Source of the DNA: Bradyrhizobium sp. ORS 278
GTDB taxonomy: Bacteria; Pseudomonadota; Alphaproteobacteria; Rhizobiales; Xanthobacteraceae
Reading direction: 5' to 3'
Length of the DNA stretch: 64,000 nucleotides
NCBI RefSeq assembly: GCF_000026145.1
Contig: NC_009445.1
Span: 2,418,001 to 2,482,000, forward strand
In this document: piece by piece, positions 55,807 through 64,000 of the stretch
Numbering within the stretch: position 1 is the first letter of the stretch
How the letters are laid out: each line of letters starts with the position of its first letter
Position numbers and translations under genes: made by a program
The notes under the pieces: generated by a model
What the model was told of the DNA's origin: nothing
Database searches by the model: none
Seen by the model: only the letters and a program-made list of their open reading frames with translations

Positions 55807-58155
55807 ATGAAGATCGCGATCATCGGCGGCGGACCTGCCGGTCTCTATGCGGCGATATTGCTCAAGAAGCAGCGGCCCAAGGCCGACATCGCGGTCTACG
55901 AACGCAACCGTGCCGACGATACGTTCGGCTTCGGCGTGGTGTTCTCCGACGCCACGCTCGATAATTTCGAAAAGAACGACCTGCCGAGCTACCAGCGCAT
56001 AACCCAGGAGTTCGCCTACTGGGATGACATCGCCGTGCACTTCCGCGGCACGGTGCACCGCGTCGGCGGCAACGGCTTCTGCGGCTGCTCGCGCCGCACG
56101 CTGTTGCGAATTCTGCAGGAGCGCGCACGCGAGCTCGGCGTCACCTTGCAGTTCGAGGTCGATCTCGAAGAGGAGACGCAGTTTGCGGATGCCGATCTGC
56201 TGATCCTGTCGGACGGCATCAATAGCCGCTTCCGCCAGAAGTATGTCGATCATTTCCAGCCCGAGGTGGACCTGCGCGCCAACAAGTTTGCGTGGATGGG
56301 CTCGACCAAGCCGCTCGACGCCTTCACCTTCATCTTCCAGGAGACGGAGTGGGGCCCGTTCATCGCCCACGCCTATCAATACGAGGCGGGGCACTCGACC
56401 TGGATCTTCGAGACCGATCCGCGGACGTTCGAGAAAGCCGGCCTGACTGGGCTCGACGAGCGGCAATCCGCCGACCGCATGAAGGACATCTTCGGCTGGT
56501 TTCTCGGCGATCACCCGCTGCTGATCAACCGCTCTATGTGGCGCAATTTCCCGATGATCCGCAACAAGCGCTGGGTCAAGGACAACATGGTACTGCTCGG
56601 CGACGCCAAGTCGACCGCGCATTTCTCGATCGGCTCGGGCACCAAGCTCGCGATGGAGGATGCCATCGCGCTGGCCGACGCCATGCAGCGGGCACCGACC
56701 ATTCCAGCGGCGCTCGATCTCTATGAGCACGGCCGGCGCGAGGAGGTCGAGAAGACCCAGCACGCCGCGGACGTGTCGCTGGTCTGGTTCGAGCATGTCG
56801 ACCGCTTCTGGGATTTCGATCCCGTGCAGTTCGCGTTCGGCGTGATGACACGCTCGAAGGCGATCACCTACGACAATCTCACCTTGCGCGCGCCGGATTT
56901 CGTCGCCGAAGTCGACAAGTCGTTCGCGCGCCAAGTGCGATCCACGGGTTTCGATGTCGATGTCGACAAACCGGTCGCGCCAATGTTCCAGCCGCTCAAG
57001 CTGCGCGAGATGACGCTCGCCAATCGCGCGGTGCTTTCGCCAATGTGCATGTACTCGGCCGCGGAGGGCGTGCCAGGCGACTTCCATCTCGTGCATTACG
57101 GCTCGCGCGCGATCGGCGGCGCCGGCCTGCTGTTCACCGAGATGACCTGCGTCAGCCGCGATGCCCGTATCACGCCTGGCTGCGCCGGTTTGTGGAACGA
57201 CGTGCAGGAAGCGGCCTGGAAGCGCATCGTTGATTTCGTGCACGCCAACTCGCAGGCGAAGTTCGCGCTGCAGGTCGGTCATGCCGGCCGCAAGGGCGCG
57301 ACCAGGCTGATGTGGGACGGCATGGACCGTCCGCTGGAGCAGGGTGGCTGGGATGTCGTCTCGGCATCGCCGCTGCCTTACTTCCCCGACAGCCAGGTGC
57401 CGCGCGAACTCGACCGCGTGTCGATGGATGCGATCAAGGCCGACTTCGTTGCGGCGGCCGAGCGCGGTCACCGTTGCGGCTTCGACATGCTCGAACTGCA
57501 TTGCGCCCACGGCTATCTGCTCGCGAGCTTCATCTCGCCGCTGACCAACAAGCGGACCGATCAGTACGGCGGTTCGCTGGAGAACCGGCTGCGCTTTCCG
57601 CTCGAAGTCTTCGCGGCGATGCGCGCGGCGTGGCCGGCGCACAAGCCGATGTCGGTGCGCATCTCCGCAACCGATTGGGCCGAGGGCGGCATCACCGGCG
57701 ATGATGCCGTGCGGATCGCCCGCGCGTTCGGCGAGGCGGGGGTCGATCTCGTCGACGTCTCCACCGGCCAGACCGTGCGCGAGGCCCGGCCGATCTACGG
57801 CCGTATGTTCCAGACGCCGTTCTCCGATCAGGTCCGTAACGAGGCCCATGTTGCCACGATGTGCGTCGGCAACATCACCACTGCAGACCAGGTCAACACC
57901 ATCCTCGCCGCCGGCCGCGCCGATCTCGTCGCGCTCGGCCGTCCGCATCTGGTCGATCCGGCCTTCACCATGAAGGCTGCCGCCTGGTACGGCGCGGACA
58001 TGTTCTGTCCGCCGCAATATCTGCCGGGTAAGGAGCAGATCTTCCGCAACAGCGTGCGCGAGCGGCAGGATTTCGAGGAGCTGAAGATTAAGGCTAAACC
58101 GAAGACTCGGGCGGAGCTGAAGGCCGAGGCTGCGAAGCCGCTTGCGGCGGAGTAA
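55807..58155 (+). CDS. Bifunctional aroyl-CoA monooxygenase/reductase (2-aminobenzoyl-CoA or salicylyl-CoA type)
   Basis: A 782-residue fusion. The N-terminal half (1-390) is a class A FAD monooxygenase ([38 protein letters not shown]). The C-terminal half (about 395-760) is an old-yellow-enzyme-like FMN reductase ([40 protein letters not shown]). This architecture is that of 2-aminobenzoyl-CoA monooxygenase/reductase of Azoarcus and of the related salicylyl-CoA 5-hydroxylase. It would hydroxylate and partly dearomatise the CoA-activated ring. ATG 55807 follows GTGGAG by six bases. Ligase, hydratase and SDR genes around it complete the route. The choice between the two substrates is open. Confidence 0.9.
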   Translation: MKIAIIGGGPAGLYAAILLKKQRPKADIAVYERNRADDTFGFGVVFSDATLDNFEKNDLPSYQRITQEFAYWDDIAVHFRGTVHRVGGNGFCGCSRRTLLRILQERARELGVTLQFEVDLEEETQFADADLLILSDGINSRFRQKYVDHFQPEVDLRANKFAWMGSTKPLDAFTFIFQETEWGPFIAHAYQYEAGHSTWIFETDPRTFEKAGLTGLDERQSADRMKDIFGWFLGDHPLLINRSMWRNFPMIRNKRWVKDNMVLLGDAKSTAHFSIGSGTKLAMEDAIALADAMQRAPTIPAALDLYEHGRREEVEKTQHAADVSLVWFEHVDRFWDFDPVQFAFGVMTRSKAITYDNLTLRAPDFVAEVDKSFARQVRSTGFDVDVDKPVAPMFQPLKLREMTLANRAVLSPMCMYSAAEGVPGDFHLVHYGSRAIGGAGLLFTEMTCVSRDARITPGCAGLWNDVQEAAWKRIVDFVHANSQAKFALQVGHAGRKGATRLMWDGMDRPLEQGGWDVVSASPLPYFPDSQVPRELDRVSMDAIKADFVAAAERGHRCGFDMLELHCAHGYLLASFISPLTNKRTDQYGGSLENRLRFPLEVFAAMRAAWPAHKPMSVRISATDWAEGGITGDDAVRIARAFGEAGVDLVDVSTGQTVREARPIYGRMFQTPFSDQVRNEAHVATMCVGNITTADQVNTILAAGRADLVALGRPHLVDPAFTMKAAAWYGADMFCPPQYLPGKEQIFRNSVRERQDFEELKIKAKPKTRAELKAEAAKPLAAE

Positions 58156-58209
58156 GCCGCTGTGCCACGCTGCCGCCCGGTACGTCCAATGTAGGTGGAG
58201 TAGGGGACG

Positions 58210-59457
58210 ATGAAGGCGATCATCGTGGGCGGCGGTATCGGCGGATTGACCACGGCTTTGATGCTGAGGGCGCGCGGCATGGACTGCGAGGTCTTCGAGC
58301 AGGCCGAGGCGATCCGCGAGCTCGGCGTCGGGATCAACACCCTGCCGCATGCGATCCGCGAGCTCGCCCAGCTCGGGCTGCTCGACCGGCTCGATGAGTT
58401 CGCCATCCGCACCTACGAGCTGTTCTACCTGACCCGCCGCGGCCAGGAGGTCTGGCACGAGACGCGCGGCGTCGATGCAGGCCACGACGTGCCGCAATTC
58501 TCGATCCACCGCGGCCGGCTGCAGAGCGTGATCCATGAAGCGGTGATGCAGCGGCTCGGGCCGGAGAAGGTCCACACCGGCTGCCGGCTCGGCTCCTTCA
58601 CCCAGGACGAGGGCGGTGTCACCGCCTATTTCTTCGACCGCAGCGGCTCCCATGTTCACACCGCCCGTGGCGACGTGCTGATCGGCGCCGACGGCATTCA
58701 TTCCAAGGTCCGGCAGACGCTGTTCCCGAACGAGGGCGCGCCGTGCTGGAACGGCCTGATGCTGTGGCGCGGCGCCACCGACTGGCCGGTGTTTTTGACC
58801 GGGCGGTCGATGATCATCGCCGGCGGCCTCAACGCCAAGGCGGTGATCTATCCGATCGCCGAAGGTTCGAGCCCGGCGACCCGGCTCACCAACTGGGCGG
58901 TGCTGGTGCGCATCGGCGATGCCAACACCGCGCCGCCGCGGCGCGAGGACTGGTCGCGACTGGGCCGCGCCGACGAGCTGATGCCGCACGTCAACGGCTT
59001 TTCCATTCCCCAGGTCGACTTCGCGGCCATGGTGCGCGCAACGCCGGAGTTCTGGGAATATCCCTGCTGCGACCGCGATCCGCTGCCGTACTGGTCGAGC
59101 GGGCGCGTCACCTTGCTCGGCGATGCCGCGCATCCGATGTATCCGGTCGGCTCCAACGGCGCGTCGCAGGCCATCCTCGATGCGCGCGCGCTTGCCGATG
59201 CGCTCGCCCGCTCCGAGCACCCGCGCCAGGCGCTGATGGCCTATGAGCAGAAGCGGCTGCCGATGACTGCCGAAATCGTCGCGTCGAACCGTCGTGGCGG
59301 GCCGGAGGGCGTGATCGATGCGGTCGAGCAGCTCGCGCCGCAGGGGTTCACCGACATCAATACGATTCTCAACTACGAGGCCCGCGAGGGCATCGTGCGC
59401 GGCTATGCGAGCCGGGCGGGCTTCGCGGCGCGGATGGTGACGCGGCAGGCGTCGTAG
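58210..59457 (+). CDS. FAD-dependent aromatic monooxygenase (salicylate/PhzS-like)
   Basis: A 415-residue class A flavoprotein monooxygenase. Dinucleotide motif IIVGGGIGGLTTALML (4-19), the DG motif DVLIGADGIHSKVR near 157-170, and GDAAHPMYPVGSNGASQA near 305-322. It resembles PhzS and 3-hydroxybenzoate 6-hydroxylase branches. It is 54 bases after the aroyl-CoA enzyme, with GGAG before the ATG, and is the last gene of the plus-strand set before a terminator-like hairpin. It may supply or drain a hydroxybenzoate intermediate. Confidence 0.85.
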   Translation: MKAIIVGGGIGGLTTALMLRARGMDCEVFEQAEAIRELGVGINTLPHAIRELAQLGLLDRLDEFAIRTYELFYLTRRGQEVWHETRGVDAGHDVPQFSIHRGRLQSVIHEAVMQRLGPEKVHTGCRLGSFTQDEGGVTAYFFDRSGSHVHTARGDVLIGADGIHSKVRQTLFPNEGAPCWNGLMLWRGATDWPVFLTGRSMIIAGGLNAKAVIYPIAEGSSPATRLTNWAVLVRIGDANTAPPRREDWSRLGRADELMPHVNGFSIPQVDFAAMVRATPEFWEYPCCDRDPLPYWSSGRVTLLGDAAHPMYPVGSNGASQAILDARALADALARSEHPRQALMAYEQKRLPMTAEIVASNRRGGPEGVIDAVEQLAPQGFTDINTILNYEAREGIVRGYASRAGFAARMVTRQAS

Positions 59458-59497
59458 TCGTCGCTGAGACTGCCCGAGTAGCTGCCCCTCACCCCAG

Positions 59498-59526
59498 CCC
59501 TCTCCCCGTGAACGACGGGGAGAGGG
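59498..59526. terminator. Hairpin between convergent genes
   Basis: Stem CCCTCTCCCCGT (59498-59509), loop GAACG, complementary ACGGGGAGAGGG (59515-59526). It lies between the stops of the FAD monooxygenase gene and the convergent cupin gene and may end both transcripts. The sequence is also a widespread repeat type (CCCTCTCCCC...GGGGAGAGGG) of the genus. Confidence 0.6.
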
Positions 59527-59574
59527 AGCGCACGGTCTGCTGCGCATGAGTCGTAAGCCAATCCCTCCCTCGCC

Positions 59575-60033
59575 TCACGCCCCCGGAGGCGGGGGCAGGA
59601 AGTGGATGTTGTGCTCGGCGGCCAGCTTCACCACGTCGTCGGGGTTCTGCTCGCGCATGTTGTGGATCGCCCAGAACAGCTCATAGAGCCGCCGCGTCGG
59701 CGACACCCAGAACAGGGTCTTCGCGGTCTGCTGCGACTTGTTGAAGATGCCGTGCGGCTTGCCCATCGGCAGCCGCACCGTGTCGCCGGCGGTGGCGTAT
59801 TCCTCAGCGCCGTCGAGGAAGAAATCGAGCCGGCCTTCGAGGATGTAGAGATACTCGTCCTGATCGGGATGGATGTGCGGCGGCACGAAGGTGCCGACCG
59901 GGAACGTCGCATGCCAGGAGAAGCTGTGCTCGGTGCGGTTCTTCGGCACGTAGATCTGGCCGAGGATGTTCCAGGAGATACCCTGGATGCCCTCATTGGC
60001 CCGGGTGATGCCGGCGATTTCCGGATGGCTCAT
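59575..60033 (-). CDS. Cupin domain protein
   Basis: A 152-residue single-cupin protein. The metal-binding motif is visible as PPHIHPDQDEYLYILEG (His, His, Glu) and the second motif as PMGKPHGIFN (His). Its enzyme activity, if any, is unknown; small cupins in such operons are often dioxygenases, isomerases or decarboxylases of ring-derived acids. ATG 60033 is preceded by AGGGAGCGA. It follows the binding-protein gene on the same strand by 20 bases. Confidence 0.82.
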   Translation of the reverse strand: MSHPEIAGITRANEGIQGISWNILGQIYVPKNRTEHSFSWHATFPVGTFVPPHIHPDQDEYLYILEGRLDFFLDGAEEYATAGDTVRLPMGKPHGIFNKSQQTAKTLFWVSPTRRLYELFWAIHNMREQNPDDVVKLAAEHNIHFLPPPPGA

Positions 60034-60053
60034 GGTGGTTTCGCTCCCTGTTA

Positions 60054-61226
60054 TTACTTGGCCGCGCAATCCCTAGCGTAGCGGTCGGCGTAGTTCTCGA
60101 ACACCTTCTGCACGATCTCCGTCTGGAACTTGCCGTCGGGACGCTTGGCGACCTTGGTCAGATAGAAGTCCTGGATCGGATAGCCGTTGGTGTTGAACTT
60201 GAAGTTGCCGCGCAGCGAGGCAAAGTCGGCCTTCTTGAGCGCGCCCGCCACCTTGTCCTTGTCCGAGAGGTCGCCGCCGACCGCCCTCACGGTGCTGTCG
60301 ATCAAGAGCGCGGCGTCATAGGCCTGCATCGCGTAGGTGCCGGGTACGCTGTTATAGGCGGCCTCGTAGCCGGCGACGAACTTCTTGCTCTGCGGATTGT
60401 CGAAATTGGGCGCCCAGTTGGCGCCGCCGAACATGCCGACCGCGGCGTCCTGCTGCGCGGGCAGGGTGGATTCGTCGACGGTGAACGCCGAGAGCACCGG
60501 AACGGTATCGGCGAGGCCAGCCTGCTTGAACTGCTTGACCAGGTTCACGCCCATGCCGCCCGGCATGAAGGTGAACACGGCGTCCGGCTTCTGCGAGGAG
60601 ATTTTCGACAGCTCGGGCTGGAAATCGAGCGTGTTCAGCGGAACGTAGGACTCCTCGACGATCTCGCCCTTGTAGTCGAGCTTGAACCCGGCGACGCTGT
60701 CGCGACCAGCCTGATAATTCGGCACCAGGAGATACATCTTCTTGTAGCCGCGATCCTGGGCGACCTTGCCGAGCACCGCATGCACCTGATCGTTCTGGTA
60801 CGAGGTCACGTAGAAATAGGGGCTGCACTCCTTGCCCGCGTAGCTGGAGGGGCCGGCGTTCGGGCTGATCAGGAAGGTCTTGTTCTCGGTGATCGGGCGG
60901 TGGATCGCCTGCAACATGTTGGAGAAGATCGGACCGACAACGAAGTCGACCTTGTCGCGCTCGAGCAGGCCCTTGGCCTTGGTGATGGCGGCGTCAGGCT
61001 TGAGCTCGTCGTCGGCGACGACCACCTCGACGTCCTTACCGCCCATCTTGCCGCCGAGGTCCTTGATCGCAAGGTTGAAGCCGTCGCGGACCTGTCCGCC
61101 GAGCGCGGCCGCGGGGCCGGACAGGGTGACGATGACGCCGATCTTGATCTTGTCGGCGGCCAGCGCTGGCTGCGCCAGCAGGCAGGCCAATACGCCGAGA
61201 CCGGCCAGCTTCGAACTCACTTTCAT
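60054..61226 (-). CDS. ABC transporter substrate-binding protein (LivJ/K-like, aromatic ligand likely)
   Basis: A 390-residue periplasmic binding protein of the HAAT family. Signal peptide LAGLGVLACLLAQPALA (cleavage after ALA), then IKIGVIVTLSGPAAALGGQ and AITKAKGLLERDKVDFVVGP. Members near aromatic-CoA genes bind benzoate-like compounds. GGGGGAG lies six bases before ATG 61226. Its own permease and ATPase genes are not in the window. It is divergent from the MarR gene; a candidate operator lies between them. Confidence 0.88.
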   Translation of the reverse strand: MKVSSKLAGLGVLACLLAQPALAADKIKIGVIVTLSGPAAALGGQVRDGFNLAIKDLGGKMGGKDVEVVVADDELKPDAAITKAKGLLERDKVDFVVGPIFSNMLQAIHRPITENKTFLISPNAGPSSYAGKECSPYFYVTSYQNDQVHAVLGKVAQDRGYKKMYLLVPNYQAGRDSVAGFKLDYKGEIVEESYVPLNTLDFQPELSKISSQKPDAVFTFMPGGMGVNLVKQFKQAGLADTVPVLSAFTVDESTLPAQQDAAVGMFGGANWAPNFDNPQSKKFVAGYEAAYNSVPGTYAMQAYDAALLIDSTVRAVGGDLSDKDKVAGALKKADFASLRGNFKFNTNGYPIQDFYLTKVAKRPDGKFQTEIVQKVFENYADRYARDCAAK

Positions 61227-61392
61227 GACAACTCCCCCGGGATGCGGAAATTCAGGTTTATGTTTTTTGCACCTGACCGAATGATGGTCAGACCGCAGCT
61301 TGGGACCAAGCCTAGTCTGATGACGCCCCCAGCCGCAAGCGAACTGCTTGCGGAAAGGGCAGTTTGGGCCGTATGCAAGCGTCGCGCCAATT

Positions 61393-61413
61393 GCTTGAAG
61401 GTTAAAAGAATTG
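61393..61413. promoter_or_regulatory. Candidate MarR operator, site 4 (weaker)
   Basis: CTTGAAGGTTAAAAGAATTG (61394-61413) fits the shared pattern at most positions but has three departures. It is inside the 317-base divergent region between the binding-protein gene and marR, where an autoregulatory site would be expected. Confidence 0.4.
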
Positions 61414-61543
61414 TCCGGATCATCCTCCGGCGTAAATGCCGGTACGTTTTTCCTTGCTCCCGCAAGGTCCCGAAGGTCAAACTCATGAGCCCAGCCGACG
61501 AGGCTGAACGTGCCCCAAGCCATTCCGTCCAAGTGATTCCGTC

Positions 61544-62038
61544 ATGACGCTTGATTCCGAGACCAAGGCCGTCGAGCTGCCCGAGGACCATGCCGAGGAG
61601 CTGCGGCTGTGGCTGCGCCTGCTGACCTGCACGACCCTGATCGAGGGGGAGATCCGCGGCCGCTTGCGCGAGCGCTTCGACGTGACCTTGCCGCGGTTCG
61701 ACCTGATGGCGCAGCTCGACAAGGCGCCTGACGGCATGACTCTGTCCGACGTGTCCAAGCGCATGATGGTCTCGAACGGCAATGTGACGGGTCTGGTCGA
61801 GCGCCTGGTCGAGTCCGGCCATCTCGACCGCCGCACCTCCGACACCGACCGCCGCGTCCAGGTGATCCGGCTGACCAAGCTCGGCCGTGCCGAATTCCGC
61901 AAGATGGCGGCCGAGCACGAGGCCTGGATCGCGGACATCTTCGGGGATCTGACCGAGAAGGACGTGCGCGAGCTGATGCGTCTGCTGGCCAAGACCAAGG
62001 GCTCCGCGCAAAAGGCCGTGCAGCGACGGCAGGACTGA
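61544..62038 (+). CDS. MarR family transcriptional regulator
   Basis: A 164-residue winged-helix regulator. The DNA-binding region reads MTLSDVSKRMMVSNGNVTGLVERLVESGHLDRR (landmarks SDVSKRMMVSN and VERLVESGHLDRR), with the wing DTDRRVQVIRLT. The flanking helices form the dimer interface. It sits between the binding-protein and ligase genes. MarR proteins in aromatic-acid clusters usually repress the genes until a CoA thioester binds; the shared dyads in this region are its likely sites. Confidence 0.9.
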   Translation: MTLDSETKAVELPEDHAEELRLWLRLLTCTTLIEGEIRGRLRERFDVTLPRFDLMAQLDKAPDGMTLSDVSKRMMVSNGNVTGLVERLVESGHLDRRTSDTDRRVQVIRLTKLGRAEFRKMAAEHEAWIADIFGDLTEKDVRELMRLLAKTKGSAQKAVQRRQD

Positions 62039-62145
62039 TGCCGGCCTGACACGACGTCGCGGCCGCGCCGCCGCGCGCGGCAAACGCTCAAACAATTTGC
62101 GGGCAGTGCACAATCTTCGGCTCTCTTCGCCTCTTGCGTCCAATT

Positions 62146-62166
62146 GTTTTAAGTCTAAAATGTTTA
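62146..62166. promoter_or_regulatory. Candidate MarR operator, site 3
   Basis: GTTTTAAGTCTAAAATGTTT (62146-62165), 48 bases before the aryl-CoA ligase start. Fourteen or more of the positions agree with site 2. It is bounded by GC-rich DNA, so it stands out clearly. Confidence 0.6.
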
Positions 62167-62213
62167 GGACTGAAACGTGCCGGGCGTCCTTCCCTTAGAG
62201 ACAGGAGCGTGTG

Positions 62214-63887
62214 ATGGCCACTGCCGCCAAGGTTCAGCAGCCGGAGAGCGCGCACAGCGCCCACGTCGACACCTTCGCCCAGGACAATCTGCCGCCGCGC
62301 GAGATGTGGCCGGATTTCGTGTTCAGCCGCCCCGAACTCCAGTACCCGCCGCGGCTGAACTGCGTGACGCATTTCCTCGACCGCTGGGTGGAAGAGGGAC
62401 GCGGCGACGCGCCCTGCATCATCAGCACGGAGGTCAGCTACACCTATCGTGAGCTGCAGGCGCTGGTGAACAAGATCGCCAACGTCCTCGTCGGCAAGCT
62501 CGGCCTGGTGCCCGGCGGCCGCGTGCTGCTGCGGTCCGCCAACAATCCGATGATGGTCGCGACTTATCTCGCCGCGATCAAGGCCGGTGGCATCGTGGTC
62601 GCGACCATGCCGCTGTTGCGCGCGAAGGAGTTGTCCTATCCGATTCAGAAGGCGCAGATCGCGCTGGCGCTGTGCGACGGCAAGCTCGCCGACGAGATGG
62701 AGAAGACCCGCGCGGTCGCGCCGGCGCTGAAGCAGGTCGTGTATTGGGGCAACGGGCAGCCCGACGCTCTGGAAGCGCTGATCGCGGATGCAAGCCCCGA
62801 CTTCGCCGCCCTCGACACGGCGTCCGACGATCTGTGCCTGATCGCCTTCACTTCCGGCACGACCGGCGATCCCAAGGGCACCATGCATTTCCACCGCGAC
62901 ATGCTCGCGGTGTGCGACGGCTATGCCCGTAACGTGCTGCGCGCCAGCCAGAGCGACCGATTCATCGGCACCGCGCCGCTCGCCTTCACCTTTGGCTTCG
63001 GCGGCGTGCTGTTCCCGATGCATATCGGCGCCTCCTATGTCGTGCTGGAAAAGACTTCGCCGGACGACCTGCTCTCTGCCATCGAGCGCTATAGAGCGAC
63101 GGTCTGCTTCACGGCGCCCACAGCGTATCGTGCGATGATCGGAAAGCTCGCAGGCCGCGACATCTCCTCTCTGCGCAAATGCGTCTCCGCCGGCGAGACG
63201 CTGCCGAAGCCGACCTTCGATGCCTGGCTCAAGGCCACCGGGCTCAAGCTGATGGACGGCATCGGCTCGACCGAGATGCTGCACATCTTCATCAGCGCCG
63301 TTGAGGACGAGATCCGCCCCGGCGCCACCGGCAAGCCCGTACCGGGCTATGAGGCGAAGATCGTCGACGACGAGGGCCGCGACGTGCCGCCGGGCACGAT
63401 GGGCCGGCTCGCCGTCCGCGGCCCCACCGGCTGCCGCTATCTCGCCGACGAGCGCCAGCGCAAATATGTCCAGAACGGCTGGAACGTCACCGGCGACACC
63501 TATGTGATGGATGAGGACGGCTACTTCTGGTACCAGTCGCGCTCCGACGACATGATCGTGTCGTCGGGCTACAACATCGCAGGCACCGATGTCGAAGCCG
63601 CCCTGCTGACGCATCCGACCGTGGCCGAATGCGGTGTGGTCGGTGCGCCGGACGAGGCCCGCGGCATGGTCGTGAAGGCCTATGTCGTGCTGGCGCCGGG
63701 TGCGGAAGGTACAACGGCGCTGGTGGCCGAGCTGCAGGAGCACGTCAAACGCGAGATCGCGCCGTACAAATATCCGCGCGCGATTGAGTTCGTGACGCAG
63801 CTTCCCAAGACAGAGACCGGCAAGCTGAAGCGGTTCGCCCTGCGGCAGATCGCGCAGGCCGCGGCTGCGCCTGGCCCGGCCGCGTAG
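62214..63887 (+). CDS. Aryl-CoA ligase (2-aminobenzoate- or benzoate-CoA ligase type)
   Basis: A 557-residue ANL-superfamily ligase. The P-loop FTSGTTGDPKGTMHFHRD, the GSTEMLH motif and YFWYQSRSDDMIVSSGYNI mark the benzoate/2-aminobenzoate-CoA ligase branch; the C-terminal Lys is in LPKTETGKLKRF. It converts an aromatic acid with ATP and CoA to the aroyl-CoA, the substrate of the bifunctional monooxygenase/reductase. ATG 62214 has AGGAG six bases upstream; a GTG is at 62211. The N-terminal 60 residues (ENLP-like DNLPPREMWPDF) are typical of 2-aminobenzoate-CoA ligases. Confidence 0.88.
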   Translation: MATAAKVQQPESAHSAHVDTFAQDNLPPREMWPDFVFSRPELQYPPRLNCVTHFLDRWVEEGRGDAPCIISTEVSYTYRELQALVNKIANVLVGKLGLVPGGRVLLRSANNPMMVATYLAAIKAGGIVVATMPLLRAKELSYPIQKAQIALALCDGKLADEMEKTRAVAPALKQVVYWGNGQPDALEALIADASPDFAALDTASDDLCLIAFTSGTTGDPKGTMHFHRDMLAVCDGYARNVLRASQSDRFIGTAPLAFTFGFGGVLFPMHIGASYVVLEKTSPDDLLSAIERYRATVCFTAPTAYRAMIGKLAGRDISSLRKCVSAGETLPKPTFDAWLKATGLKLMDGIGSTEMLHIFISAVEDEIRPGATGKPVPGYEAKIVDDEGRDVPPGTMGRLAVRGPTGCRYLADERQRKYVQNGWNVTGDTYVMDEDGYFWYQSRSDDMIVSSGYNIAGTDVEAALLTHPTVAECGVVGAPDEARGMVVKAYVVLAPGAEGTTALVAELQEHVKREIAPYKYPRAIEFVTQLPKTETGKLKRFALRQIAQAAAAPGPAA

Positions 63888-63908
63888 CAGAGACAAGGAG
63901 AGACGTTC

Positions 63909-64000
63909 GTGAGCACGACCAAAGCGCCCACGCTCGCCGTGGTGAAGCAGGACGATTCGAGCCTGCGCGTGCTGCAGCCGAGCGGCTGGCCGATGCCGAA
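63909..64000 (+). CDS. RidA-like protein (5' part only)
   Basis: Starts with GTG at 63909, with AGGAG eight bases before it, 21 bases after the ligase stop. Only 30 codons are visible; the stretch SLRVLQPSGWPMP is the characteristic start of RidA-family proteins found in anthranilate-type CoA operons, as far as I recall. A RidA protein would hydrolyse an enamine or imine. It runs off the window end. Confidence 0.6.
   Translation, partial: MSTTKAPTLAVVKQDDSSLRVLQPSGWPMP

Noticed and set aside
53887..59547. A 1886-codon open frame on the minus strand across the SDR, hydratase, aroyl-CoA and FAD monooxygenase genes
   Set aside because: It is a shadow of real plus-strand genes with full catalytic motifs; the translation is rich in Arg, His, Asp and Val in the manner of antisense GC-rich DNA and shows no domain.

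Overview
The window is GC-rich, gene-dense chromosomal DNA of an alphaproteobacterium, most likely Bradyrhizobium. The points to that genus are an alpha-carboxysome locus of the kind known from photosynthetic bradyrhizobia (BTAi1/ORS278 type, from memory), abundant aromatic-acid catabolism, HWE-type histidine kinases, and dispersed palindromic repeats typical of Bradyrhizobiaceae intergenic DNA. No tRNA, rRNA, CRISPR, phage or insertion sequence was recognised.

Layout. 1-4078: end of a branched-chain-type ABC importer (LivH/LivM), then a TfdB-like phenol monooxygenase and a hydroxyquinol-type intradiol dioxygenase. 4311-17157: a compact CO2-concentrating island. A divergent LysR regulator (CbbR) faces cbbL-cbbS-csoS2-csoSCA-csoS4A-csoS4B-csoS1-csoS1-acRAF-Nudix/ThiE-like-dabB-dabA, with several 4-base overlaps. 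Together these supply form IA RuBisCO, the whole basic carboxysome shell and scaffold, carbonic anhydrase, a RuBisCO assembly factor and a DAB-type inorganic-carbon accumulation complex. 17181-27107: a second, Mfd-like helicase, a receiver-only response regulator, a decayed small gene, a CheB-CheR-PAS-HWE kinase fused in one protein with a Crp/Fnr regulator, and two small uncharacterised genes.

27748-31970: a PepSY membrane protein, a small membrane partner and a TonB-dependent siderophore receptor (iron uptake). 32078-39020: dctA with a sigma-54 promoter, a type II NADH dehydrogenase, and the DctB/DctD two-component system. 39079-46593: RidA, then an ABC importer (SsuA/TauA-like) grouped with an IlvD-like dehydratase and a NicX-like dioxygenase, probably a catabolic operon for an unknown small compound. 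46594-48189: 1.6 kb of repeat mosaic without genes.

48190-64000: two divergent operons and satellites for CoA-thioester catabolism of an aromatic acid, probably 2-aminobenzoate (anthranilate) or salicylate. The minus-strand operon encodes an alpha/beta hydrolase, acyl-CoA dehydrogenase, CoA ligase, opine-dehydrogenase-like protein and 3-hydroxyacyl-CoA dehydrogenase. The plus-strand set has SDR, enoyl-CoA hydratase, a bifunctional aroyl-CoA monooxygenase/reductase, a second flavoprotein monooxygenase, MarR, aryl-CoA ligase and the start of a RidA-like gene; a cupin and a periplasmic binding protein lie on the other strand. A shared AT-rich dyad (core about TTTAAGTCTAAAAT) lies in front of four of these transcription units and is the likely MarR operator.
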